DNA of 64,000 nucleotides from contig JAYKKM010000307.1 in the NCBI GenBank assembly GCA_035772405.1, positions 994,501 to 1,058,500 of the forward strand. The letters are read 5' to 3'. Both the position numbers and the translations under genes were made by a program. The first letter of the stretch is position 1. Every line of letters begins with the position of its first letter. The notes under the pieces were generated by a model, which saw nothing but the letters and a program-made list of their open reading frames with translations, had not been told where the DNA came from and made no database searches. This document shows positions 20,359-30,600 of the stretch, in pieces. This stretch comes from Chrysogorgia sp. JL179-B06. Lineage: Eukaryota > Cnidaria > Anthozoa > Scleralcyonacea > Chrysogorgiidae.

Positions 20359-23300
20359 ATATAATAACAAAGAAATTGAACGTTTAGTAAGTTTGTTTGA
20401 AAGTGAAAAGAAAAAAAACCCTCAAACAAATGAGGATAATATTATTAGTGTTGAGAAAATTAATGAAAAAGGAAATGAAAAATTTAAAGTGAACGAACAA
20501 ACTTTTTCAATTTCTATTGCTCGTAAATCGGGTGTTAATTTTATAGCTTTTATACAATCGTTGACGTTACTTTTTACTTATTTGATTAATTATGCACGTA
20601 CAAGTGTAAAAAATAATGATGACTATGTGCGATTTATCTTTAGTCATGCCCCTAAGGGTTTTTTCTCGACAGCTGTAATGAAATTAAGTGATGTTAATGT
20701 AAATATTTTTTAAATATTTTTGAAAAACATATGCAAAGTAATCAAGAAATGATAGCGAACGGGTGGAAATGTACTGTAGTTATTCAAACTTTTCCATCAG
20801 GATTATCAGCTAATAATTTATCAAGTAACAAAAAAAAAATCCTTTAATTAGAAGAAAAAAAATTTACAATAGATTAAATAAAGCAAATGAAAATGATAGT
20901 GGTGGGCGTAAAGTAAATAAATCTATAACAAAATATGATCGTAAATTTCGCACTGGAGTTTTTTATATTATCAGTACTAAGTTAACGCAAGCAATTAAAA
21001 ATTGTTGTTTTGCGTTATCTATTTTAGTAGGTCTATCGTTTTTGTATAAAGATCATAGGTATGAGTCAATGACTAAACAACCTAGTAAAAGTATTGATGA
21101 ATTATTTAGTGTTGAAGAAATACGTGATGTGTATAAAAAATCGGGTATACCCGAGGGTGATGAAGTTAAAGTTAAACAATTTTCGATTGTGTACGAAAAA
21201 TTTCTTAATGCCCAAGGTGTTGATTTGGTGGTGTATTCAGATCTCGATTTAGATAATATCATTTATGATTCACGTACAGATTCTGAAGGAAATCTTATTA
21301 AATTAACTAATAATATAGTATGTTTATGGTTAAATAATAAACATTATGATGTTGTTTTAAATATGAAGGAATTTTCTAAAATACAACCCAATAAATTTTG
21401 TATTAAATGTATGAGTTATTTTTCATATGGGGAATTTATTGATTCACACGTGTGTCGAACTAATTTAACCTGTCAAAAATGTTATAAAAATTATTTATGC
21501 CCTAAAGATACAACAAAGATTCAATGTTCAAATTGTAAAATATTGTTTTATAATCAAACATGTTATTTAAATCATTTAACCCATAAAATTTTTAAACCTG
21601 CTCAACAAAATTATTCACGTTTAACTCCTTGTCAATATATGTTTTTTTGTGAACCATGTTATAAAATATGTTCTAGATTTTCTTTTATTCAACGTTATAA
21701 AAGTGTAAAACATGATTGTTCTAAAAGATTTTGTTATCATTGTAATAGTTATCAGAAACAACCGCATTATTGTTTTATGAAAACAATATCTATTCCAAAA
21801 AATAAAAAACAACCACCTACATTATTTTTTTCCGATTTTGAAACAAAAGTAGATGACAATAAAATGTTAGTTCCTTTTTATTGTATAGTACAAAAAGTAT
21901 GCATGCAGTGTCAAGATATCCCTTTTAAAAAACAACAGATTCCGTTAACACAATCGTGTTTTATTGATGAAAATATTGAAGCTGTTAGTTGTTGCGGATA
22001 TAGACAATTTCTTTTTGATAATAATAATAGCCCTGTTGTTGAAGATTTATGTAGTTTTATATTGGAACAAGAAGATTCTGTTTGGATTGCCCATAATGGC
22101 GCGAGATTTGATACAATTTTTATTTTTAAATATTTATTAGAAAAATTAAAAATTATTCCAAAAACTATTATGAATGGTACTAAAATAATGAGTTTAGAAA
22201 TATGCGAAAAGAATATTCTATTTTTAGATAGTTATTTTTTTTAACGATCCCCTTATCAGCTATTCCTAAATGTATGGGTCTTCTCGAAGACGAAAAAGGC
22301 TTTCACCCCTATAGATTTACTGATTTAAAGTATAGAGGGGATATGATTGATAGGGAATATTTTGATATAGATAATATGAGTGATAAAGATAAATTTGAAA
22401 AATGGTATAATGCAAAAGAAAAAACTATATATATTTTTCGCGATGAAATATATTATTATTGTTGTGAGGATGTGAATATTTTAAGAAAAGGGTGTGTAAA
22501 ATTTTCATCTATGATAAATTCGATTGCTTGTGTAGCACCTTTTTATGAAAAAAATTGTATTACTATTGCAAGTTTAGCATTAAAAATATTTCGGCAAAAC
22601 TATTTAAAAGAAAAATGTGTAGGGATAATTCCTGCAGGAGGTTATCGATGCAATGCAAATCAAAGTTTAATTGCGATGTGTTGGTTGTATGAAATTAATA
22701 AATATTTATCAGGACGATTAGAATATAAAGGTTCCTCTCAAGGAGAAAAAAAAATATTAGGACGGTTTGTTGACGGATTTTATGATAATACAGTTTATCA
22801 ATTTCATGGATGTTTTTTTCACGGATGTTCTCGTTGTTTTGAAAAATATGAAATGAATACTTTAGTGAATGAAAAATTTGGAACATTATACTCGAAAACT
22901 CAACGATTTACAAATGAATTGTTAAATGCAGGATATAAAGTTGTTGAAAAATGGGAATGTGATTTTTTAAATGAAAAAAAATATAGTTGTAGTGATATTT
23001 AATTGAAACAAAAATTTTTTGGATATACAATTTTAAATCCTCGTGATGGATTATATGGTGGGCGAACTTCTTCTATATGTTTATTTAGAGAGATAAAACA
23101 AAATGAACAAATTTATTATGTAGACTTTACATCGCTATATCCTTTTGTTCAAAAAGAATTTGTTTTCCCGGTGGGACATCCTAAAATTTTCGTTAATGAA
23201 GAGTGTGAGAATATAAATATAAAAGATATTTTCGGTTTGATTAAATGTCGTATATCACCACCGCAAAATCTTTTTTTTGGTGTTTTACCCGTTAGAGTAG

Positions 23301-24430
23301 CTGGAAAATTATTATTTCCTTTATGTAATCAATGTGCTATCGATAAATGTGATAAATGTATACATAATGAAAACGATCGCTGTTTACAGGGGGTATGGCC
23401 CAGTGTTGAAATTAATAAAGCTGTTGATAAGGGATATAAAATAATTCAAATCTATGAAATATATCATTATGATCGGCAAGAAAAAATCTTTGGTCATTAT
23501 GTAAACGATTTTTTAAAACTAAAACAAGAGGCGTCCGGTTTACCTACTGAATGTTTTAATAGTGATGGTAGTAAAAATAAAATTAAAATTAACCAGTATT
23601 GTAAAGATTATTTGAATCATGAACATATTAGTTTAGATAAAGATAAAATAGAAAAAAATCCTGGTTTAAGAACTATAGCGAAAACATTATTAAATTCCTT
23701 GTGGGGTAAATTTGCACAAAATTAAAATAACACACGCGTTGCTTTTTTAAATGATTATGAGGAATTATTATTTTTAGCTAACGATAGGGGTAAAAAATTA
23801 ACGTCTTTAGATTTTACTAATGATACTCTTTTACGTTGTACATATGAAAATGTAGCTGAATCTACAGTGGCTTTAAAAACGGGTAATATTGTTATCGCAT
23901 GTTTTGTTACAGCTTATGCACGTCTACAGTTATATGATGTAATTGAAAAATTAGGAAAACATGTTTTATATTTTGATACGGATTCGATTATTTATGTGAG
24001 TGATGAAAATACTTGTTCGATTAAAACCGGTAATTATTTAGGAGAATTAACCAATGAATTAAAAGAACATGAATGGATTACTCGATTTTGTTCAACAGGT
24101 CCTAAATGTTATTCTTATATTACGAATTTAAATGAAGAAGTAGTGCATGTAAAAGGATTTTCTTTAAAAAATAAAGCGAAAGATATCTTAAATTTTAAAA
24201 CATTAAATAAATGTGTTGTAGATAAAGATCAAATCATTACAATTAGATATGAAAACAAAATATGTAAAGATAAATTAAATAATATTTTTATTAATACTGA
24301 AATTAAAAAATTTTCATTTACTTTTAATAAACGTATTGTTAAAGATAATTTTACTACAATCCCTTACGGGTATTTAGAAGAAGAAGAAATGGACACAGAC
24401 TCGTTTTTTTTAACATTTTTTTTTAATTAA
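20333..24430 (+). pseudogene. polB: protein-primed family B DNA polymerase of adintovirus/Polinton type, disrupted
   Basis: This is the replication polymerase of the element. I start it at the ATG 20333 (MDNQPKKFKYNNKEIERLVS). The N-terminal domain contains NDDYVRFIFSHAP; then comes a Cys/His-rich zinc-binding stretch (about 21390-21780), Exo I FFSDFETK (about 21828), Exo II IAHNGARFDT (about 22088) and Exo III YCCEDVNIL (about 22455). FHGCFFHGCSRC (about 22800) is typical of Polinton polymerases. Polymerase motif A is YYVDFTSLYP (about 23117), motif B LLNSLWGKFAQN (about 23690) and motif C YFDTDSI (about 23968), so all catalytic acids are present. Frame changes lie in homopolymers at 20706-20711 (T6), 20830-20839 (A10) and 22235-22242 (T8); in-frame TAA codons interrupt at 23000-23002 and 23723-23725. 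As it stands it cannot give a full product. Confidence 0.88.
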
Positions 24431-24892
24431 TGTTTGAGTTTTCTCAAAAAATAAAAATCCCTCCCCAAACGTATCCACATAGTCCCACACTTTGTATTCG
24501 TCGTCATTTTCACTTTCGCTTTCACTAAAACCATAATTGTTTATTATTTTGTAAATATTGTCATTGTTGTTTTTTTTGGGGGGGGGGGGGTTAAATACCC
24601 CCTCCCATAACGTTTCTTCTTCGTCTTTCACTTCTTTCATTTCTTCTTCTCCACCATCATCATCATCATCATTATCATCATCATCATACGTGTCTTCATC
24701 ATCATCATCACTGTCTTCTTTATCACCGTCACTGTCATCACTGTCTTCACGGTCTTCAGGGTCTTCTTCCCTCACCACGGGCACGTCTTCAACGTGCTCG
24801 TTAATGGGGTGAAAAAATAATCGTGGATCTATCTCATCAAAATCCCACACGATTTCTCCCCCATCCTCTTTTTTCCAGACAATCTGCTCCAT
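24410..24892 (-). CDS. 160-residue highly acidic protein of the virus-like element
   Basis: The frame starts MEQIVWKKEDGGEIVWDFDE and contains a long Asp/Glu tract (about residues 40-90) encoded by an imperfect CAT/TCA trinucleotide run at 24640-24745, then a Pro-Lys-Asn segment (VFNPPPPKKNNNDN) and an aromatic C-terminus. It overlaps the 3' end of the polymerase tail-to-tail by 21 bases. A minus-strand TATATAAA at about 24974-24982 lies some 85 bases upstream. Acidic tracts of this sort occur in DNA mimics and chromatin-binding viral proteins; no function can be assigned. A run of 12 G (24577-24590) lies inside the frame and makes the exact reading fragile. Confidence 0.45.
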   Translation of the reverse strand: MEQIVWKKEDGGEIVWDFDEIDPRLFFHPINEHVEDVPVVREEDPEDREDSDDSDGDKEDSDDDDEDTYDDDDNDDDDDGGEEEMKEVKDEEETLWEGVFNPPPPKKNNNDNIYKIINNYGFSESESENDDEYKVWDYVDTFGEGFLFFEKTQTLIKKKC

Positions 24893-25065
24893 CTTCTTCT
24901 CTTCTGTGTTCTTTTGTTTCTTCTGTGTTCTTCTTCTCGTCTGTTGATCGTTTTTAGTTTTTACTGTATCGCGCTAGCGTTTATATAATCGCGCCCTGTT
25001 TATGCGTTACTATAGTGACAGGTAGTCACTTGAGGGAGGGGTTATGCTGTTCAAAGAATTTCGGG

Positions 25066-25290
25066 TATGTTCTAGCAAAAATCCAAATTCATATCATGAC
25101 CTTATATGGTTATGTAAGTCAAGGTCATTATATGTTTAAAAATATACACCACGCAAATATGTCAAGGTCATTCGAGGGGTGGGTTATGATGTTATAGCAA
25201 AAAGTTCAAATTCATATCATGACCTTATATGGTTATGTATAGTCAAGGTTATTATATGTTTAAAAATATACACCCTGCAAATATCAAAGT
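25066..25290. promoter_or_regulatory. 123-base tandem repeat with AGGTCA-type half-sites between divergent genes
   Basis: Two copies start at 25084 and 25207, each with CAAATTCATATCATGACCTT, a TATGTA spacer, AGTCAAGGTCATTATATG (AGGTTATT in copy 2) and TTTAAAAATATACACC. A further GTCAAGGTCATTCGAGG lies at 25161. TCAAGGTCA and its complement TGACCTTA match the extended half-site of NR5A/ERR receptors. The block separates the acidic protein gene (minus) from the ATPase gene (plus), so it is the natural place for a shared promoter, enhancer or replication origin. Confidence 0.5.
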
Positions 25291-25387
25291 CCAATGACTA
25301 GGGAAAGGGAAATCTATCAAAGTCCAAAATAAACTTTAAATTCTTATAAAATATCTATATATTTCCTTTTGATTTTAGACGTGTAAA

Positions 25388-26011
25388 ATGAATGCTGTTT
25401 CACTACCATTTCATCATCCGTTTATGTTAACATTGTGCGGTCCTAGTCAATGTGGAAAAACATTTTGGATTTTACAATTACTAAATTATATTGAGGCAAT
25501 GATAACACCAAAAATTACGAAAATTGTTTATCTTTATTCCATATATCAACCTTTATACGATAAAATGCATACGGTTTTGGAAGAGAAAAAAATGAATTTC
25601 GAATTTATTGACTGTAAGAAGGGTATACCCGATATTACTGATATACAAACAAATACAACTGATAATACATTAATTATTTTAGACGATCTTATGTTAGTAG
25701 GTACATCGTCAAAAGAAAATCTTGATAAAATTGATAATATTGCAACTCAAGATGTTCATCATCGTAATGTAAGCGTAATTTTTGCATGTCAAAACTTATC
25801 TTACGGTAATGGAAAGTTGCGAAATTTACGTATCAACAGTCATTATTATATCATGTTTAAAAATTTAAGTGATTGTAGAAATATGTATACAATATGTGAT
25901 AAGAAAATAAATAGAAGTCAATTTGATAAAATATTACTGATATTAATAAACATCCCTATGGATATTTATTATTCGATAATTGTAATAAAGGATATGATAA
26001 TTGTAGAATAA
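25388..26011 (+). CDS. FtsK/HerA-like DNA-packaging ATPase
   Basis: This intact 207-codon frame encodes the ATPase that drives genome packaging in adenovirus/Polinton-like viruses. Walker A is CGPSQCGKTFW at residues 17-27; Walker B is TLIILDDLML at about residues 96-105; a following SVIFACQNLSY and RNLRINSHYYIMFKNLSD match the sensor and arginine-containing regions of A32-type ATPases, as does the early SLPFHHPFMLTLCG. Length is close to that of adintovirus ATPases. The ATG at 25388 follows the repeated control region. It is one of the few core genes here without a break. Confidence 0.85.
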   Translation: MNAVSLPFHHPFMLTLCGPSQCGKTFWILQLLNYIEAMITPKITKIVYLYSIYQPLYDKMHTVLEEKKMNFEFIDCKKGIPDITDIQTNTTDNTLIILDDLMLVGTSSKENLDKIDNIATQDVHHRNVSVIFACQNLSYGNGKLRNLRINSHYYIMFKNLSDCRNMYTICDKKINRSQFDKILLILINIPMDIYYSIIVIKDMIIVE

Positions 26012-26198
26012 GAACAAATATATTTCCTAATGAAAAAACCCTTGTATATGATTTGTGTTAAAAAATAATAAATTTGTACAATAATTTTCACCAATTTATA
26101 AATAAAGAATACCTTTTTTTATGTTGTTGTTATCTTATTTGCTATATAAGTAAAAAAAAATAAAGGGAGAAACAAACAAAGATCCTAGTAGTTTCATC

Positions 26199-26501
26199 GT
26201 GATGAAAAAAAAATCAATTCAATTAAAAGGGAAGAAAGAAATTTGGAAAATTTTTTCTCAAGACGCTAAACATACCTATATTGATATTCCTAAGAAAATG
26301 TATACGGGTGTAAAACGTATAATAAGCGGTAAAAGAAGAAGAAAAAGGAAAAATGTTAGAGGAGGTGGTGTGGGAAAGCGTAAAAGGAACCAAAAAGGCG
26401 GGTTTCTACCAGCGTTAGCTTTAGCACCTCTAGCTATCACTATTGAGTTCAATATTTTAAATAAAACAGACAATTGTGAATTGTGTTGTAAATATGTTTA
26501 A
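26199..26501 (+). CDS. pX-like basic virion peptide precursor
   Basis: A 100-codon frame with two adjacent starting Met residues has a Lys-rich N-terminus, a strongly basic core (KRIISGKRRRKRKNVRGGG, GKRKRNQKGG) and then an abrupt hydrophobic segment GFLPALALAPLAITIEF. Basic-GG-hydrophobic architecture with potential adenain cleavage after GG is typical of the pX/mu-like minor proteins of adintoviruses and Polintons. A TATATAA box lies at about 26140-26146. The C-terminal Cys pair (CELCCKYV) is unusual. The role in DNA condensation or membrane interaction is inferred from the family. Confidence 0.65.
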   Translation: MMKKKSIQLKGKKEIWKIFSQDAKHTYIDIPKKMYTGVKRIISGKRRRKRKNVRGGGVGKRKRNQKGGFLPALALAPLAITIEFNILNKTDNCELCCKYV

Positions 26502-26618
26502 TTAAAATTTTGATTTATTAAAAGAACAACAACTTTGATTATTAGCTTTCTGTGTTTCTATTTTATTTTTACATTTTTTTTTATAAATATTAACTATTAC
26601 ATTTCCTAGTATAATTAT

Positions 26619-27104
26619 TTAACGAGCTAATTTAATATCATTAAGTAATTTATTTTTATTTTTGCTTTTAAATAACAAATATTTTTGTGTTTGTTGTATT
26701 TCGTTTTTACATTTATTATGTAAATAATAAAGACTCCAATTTCCACATACTACCGTTGCTCGGGATTGAAGGGGTATTTTTTGATCATAAACAAATGTCA
26801 AATTATTTCTTTTAGCATAAGACAACCAATACGTTCGTTTATAAAAACTAACTTTTTGTGCAAAACTATCAAAAAAATACATATGTTTGTTTTTATCAAC
26901 CCAAATAGCTACCCAATGCTGGCCCTTATCTTTTGATTCGTCTGTATTCCAAATCCAACATGAAGGAAATTTAATTTGTTCAGGAAATACATCTGCAGGA
27001 TATGTACCCAAAAAATATTTGTTTAAAAAAGCATTTGTATTCGCTATTTTATTAATATCGTCAGTATATAAAAATTTATTTAAAAAACATAAAACAGGAA
27101 TCAT
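26619..27104 (-). CDS. adenain-like cysteine protease
   Basis: An intact 161-codon frame encodes the virion maturation protease of this virus group. The catalytic His lies in DKGQHWVAIWVD (about residue 63), the acidic partner in MYFFDSFAQK, and the oxyanion Gln plus nucleophile Cys in LQSRATVVCGNWSLYYL (about residue 119). The spacing and CGxW-like ending fit adenovirus endopeptidase homologues of adintoviruses. Its ATG overlaps the TGA of the upstream gene (27101-27104), suggesting translation from a common transcript. Probable substrates are the GG-containing basic proteins of the same element. Confidence 0.85.
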   Translation of the reverse strand: MIPVLCFLNKFLYTDDINKIANTNAFLNKYFLGTYPADVFPEQIKFPSCWIWNTDESKDKGQHWVAIWVDKNKHMYFFDSFAQKVSFYKRTYWLSYAKRNNLTFVYDQKIPLQSRATVVCGNWSLYYLHNKCKNEIQQTQKYLLFKSKNKNKLLNDIKLAR

Positions 27105-27422
27105 CTTTTTCTTCTTTTATCTCTATGGGTTAAAAAAGTATCGAACTCCGATTTAGAAAGTGGCGATCTAAAACTAGGTGATTGTGGTTGTTGAGTAATC
27201 GGAAAAGATAATGCGTCGTAATCGCGGTCATCATCGCTTCCATTTGTTTTATATTGTTGTCGAAGTTTTTGATTTCTAATATAAGCAAGGCATTTTCATT
27301 TTTTTGAATTCTTTTAAAACTTTAGAATGTTGTTTAGCTGTCAAATTATAATTTTGAATTTTCGATACGTTGTGTGTTAAATCATACATCATATCATCGT
27401 AATTAACTTCATAGTTATTTAA
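27101..27422 (-). pseudogene. 3' part of an element gene cut by the Kolobok insertion
   Basis: The minus strand is open from the Kolobok boundary: NYEVNYDDMMYDLTHNVSKI, then YNLTAKQHSKVLKEFKK, and after a one-base shift in a short A run (27293-27296) CLAYIRNQKLRQQYKTNGSD and SFRSPLSKSEFDTFLTHRDK to the TGA that overlaps the protease ATG. The 5' part is not recognisable on the far side of the Kolobok element. The charged, disordered product is unrecognised. Confidence 0.5.
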
Positions 27423-27633
27423 AGTGGTTCTCCGATGAAAAAATCGCTCGTGATTTTTTTACATAATCTTAAAGATATTATAGTAATCAGTAATTGAGCA
27501 AAGTTTCATCTCAAAATTCGTTGAAATAAAGGTAGTAATTAGCGTGTGAAGTTTGTATTTTTCGGCACCGCCATTAAAATGACCGAGCTTGGAAAGAATG
27601 AGTCGAGGAGAGCTTATGACGTCACGTACTCCA
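27423..27633 (+). repeat. Kolobok left terminal inverted repeat
   Basis: It is 211 bases long and complementary to 33946-34156 with one visible difference (GGAAAG versus GGGAAG). It contains a perfect CRE/ATF site TGACGTCA (27617-27624) near its inner end, about 80 bases ahead of the transposase ATG, so it probably includes the promoter. Confidence 0.9.
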
Positions 27634-27699
27634 CGATCAAAAGCGGGAATATATATTTTGTATAGCGAATCACGATTATAAATATAAAATTTAGCTAAA

Positions 27700-30600
27700 A
27701 TGCCAGCATATCGCTGTGTAGTTCAAGACTGCAATAACATCTCTGATCTTGCAAAAGGGATATCTATCCACGTTAGTCCCGTAAACAATGTTCTGCGACG
27801 AAAATGGGGAAATTTCGTGCGACTGCATCGAAAAAATTTTTACCCGGTGGAAGGCAAGAAGTTTTCGGTGTGTTCGGCGCATTTCGACAGCGATTCCTTT
27901 GAACGTCGGCTTCACATGGAAGGTTTTATGCGAAAGCTAAAAAGATGTGCTATCCCGAATATTTGGAAACCTGGCTTATGTTCAACCGCTTCCACTTCTT
28001 CAAGAACTCGTCGAACAGTAAGTCATGTCTTCAGTCTTGAAAAAAAATCGCATGCATAAAGGCGCGGTGAAAAAGTAAAATAATCATGTATATATATATA
28101 TATATATATGTATTAAAACTACGTCATATTTAATGTAAAGATTATTTTGTCTCGAAATAGGTTGGGTCAATATTTTTTTGGACTTCCCAGCATTTTCTTT
28201 TCGGGCCCACCCCTGTCATAAAAAACAACCATCCCATACTATTTGTTTCAACTTTCATAAATTATATGCAGATATTAAAAGAAGTACTACAACAAAATGT
28301 ATCGAACAAGTCAAAGATCAAAGATGACGAGGTTTGTTTATAAAAAATGAATTAAACAAAATGTGGTAAGTGAAACAAAGTATTTTTAATATATATAATC
28401 TCTTTTTATATATTTAGTCTGAAAGCAAAAGCACATCTCCTCCTTCCATTTGTCCCATGATAATAGACCCTCCACAAGTTGAGGTAAAAAAATATTGACA
28501 TGTTTACTTTGCCATTTTCTGTTTGTAACACACTTGCTATGGTTGTTCAGAACCTGAAAATAAATATGGTCAAACTACAAAGGTACAAATAAGAAAATTG
28601 ACTATACAGTGTGTGGTTTTGTGTGCAACTATTAATAATTTCCCCTTTTACTTAGGAACCAACAATTGAGCCATCATGCAGTTACAGTAAAGAAACAGAA
28701 TCCCTTGTTAACGAGTTAAGACATGAATTGGTCCTTGCAAAAAAAAAAAGTGATGAAATTCAGAATAAATGGTTAGAAGCATTTGAAATAGCCAATACTA
28801 AAACCACGCCTTCAAGGGAAATGGGTAAATATTTTTAAACATAATTTGCACCAATCTACAGTATAAGAAAAATGCATAAATTTGATTATAAACCACACAA
28901 AACTTGCTTGCACATTTATCCATATACAGCTACACAGACCGAACATTCATGCCAGAGTGAGAACAAAGATGTTGTTGATGAATTGATGGCTGATCTAAAA
29001 GACACTGAAGAAAAGAACAAAAAGCCTGATGAAGAAGCAGATATTGCTAGTGAAGACACAGATAGTACATGGGATGAAGATAGCATGGGCAGTGAAAATG
29101 ATGAAGGTGGACATGGTACTGTCAATGGAGGAATACATCATATAAATACAAAGTAAATATATCAACATTTAATTGGCTTCTATTATTTCCACACCATAAC
29201 TTCCACATATATGACATAGAATAAACCAAAACAATAAAATTACTTTGGTCATATTTCTATTTTCAGGTTACACATTGATGGAAATAACAAACTTAAAGAA
29301 CCAAAAGGCATTGTCTTCTTGTCCAACCTGCTGTTGCTATTCCAGCACTGCCATTTCTGTTTCAAAAAAAATCCAAACATTAGTGTTAGTCAGCATGGCA
29401 CAATGATATCTGTAGAATCACAGTGTGATCATTGTTCTAAAACTTTCAAGTGGAGCAGCCAACCATATCTGTTTGGTAGATTTCCAGCTGGGAACATCCT
29501 ATTAAGCTTTGCCATTTTATGTGCAGGTGGTTCTGTCAGAAAAGTGCTAAATATTTTTAAAACTATGGGAGTATTGGTATACAATGAGAGCACGTTTTAT
29601 TACCACCAACGACATTTTCTCTTTCCCACTATTGTCTCATTTTGGCGTTCATACCAGAATGAAATTTTAAAGAAACTGGATGGAAAAGAAGTAGTTTTAG
29701 CTGGAGATGCCCGCCATGATAGCATGGGACACTCTGCTAAATACGGAACATATACAATATTTTGTTGCACTGTAGGACTAATGATACATATAACTCTTAT
29801 TCAGGTAAATGTTTATATGCATCTAGGATCTCATAACTACATACACAACTGTAAGACAGAATTGCTGAATGGTGTAGAACACAGAAATCTTTCTTTTTTT
29901 TCAAATTTCAGGCAAATCAGACAGGGAGTAGCTCAACAATGGAATTTGCTGGCCACCAAGCATCTTTTGATTTCCTCTTAACTACAGGTTTAATTATAAC
30001 TTCATTCATTTCTGATCGACATGCTGCCATTGCCAAGTGGACGAGAGAGGAATGCCCCAAAAAGTGCAAGGCCTTAAAAAAACCTGTGATCAGGCACTTT
30101 TTTGATCTTTGGCATATTGGGAAAAGTAAGATATTAATGATAATTTAACGTACTGGAAATATAATTATTTAAATGGATGAAATTTGTTCCTTTCAGAAAT
30201 TCAAAAACTTCTCTTAAATTTGGCAAAGTTAAAAAACTGTGAAGGCATTGGCCTATGGCAAAAAGCTTGTGTTAGGCATTTTTATTGGGCAGCCACTTCT
30301 ACAAAATCAGCAATTGGAGAACTGAAATGGGCTAAGTTTGAATCATTTTTATACCATGCAGGGTTCTGCCCACGATGGGCGGCGCCGGGCGGCGGCGCCC
30401 GTCACTCCGCAGTGCCGCCCGGCACTCGTGCCAAAACGGAGCCTTCCGCCCGGCACTCGAAATATGTAATAAGAAAACCTCCTGCATTGCATTTTTGATA
30501 TATCTTGTAATTTATATACATCATTTTGTCTTTTAATTTAAACAATATTATTCGGTGAACTTCAGCACCACAACGCAAACAATATTAGCTACAGGATTGG

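Larger units (their letters stand above)
12919..27422. mobile_element. adintovirus/Maverick-Polinton-like endogenous viral element (partial, broken)
   Basis: A continuous block of very AT-rich, closely packed genes on both strands includes family-B DNA polymerase of the protein-primed type, an FtsK/HerA-like packaging ATPase, an adenain-like cysteine protease and a basic pX-like virion peptide. That combination is characteristic of adintoviruses and Maverick/Polinton elements of animals. I could not find double-jelly-roll major capsid, penton or retroviral-type integrase genes, nor terminal inverted repeats, so the copy is incomplete or these genes lie beyond recognition. At least the polymerase, SET and one basic protein gene carry stops or frame changes. 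The right side is cut by the Kolobok element at 27423; its continuation beyond 34160 is not evident. Confidence 0.75.

Noticed and set aside
24550..24800. CRISPR-like or other regular spaced array
   Set aside because: The repetition is a simple trinucleotide microsatellite; no spaced direct-repeat array was seen anywhere in the window.
24558..24812. plus-strand serine-rich ORF
   Set aside because: It is the shadow of the Asp/Glu-rich minus-strand gene over a trinucleotide repeat.
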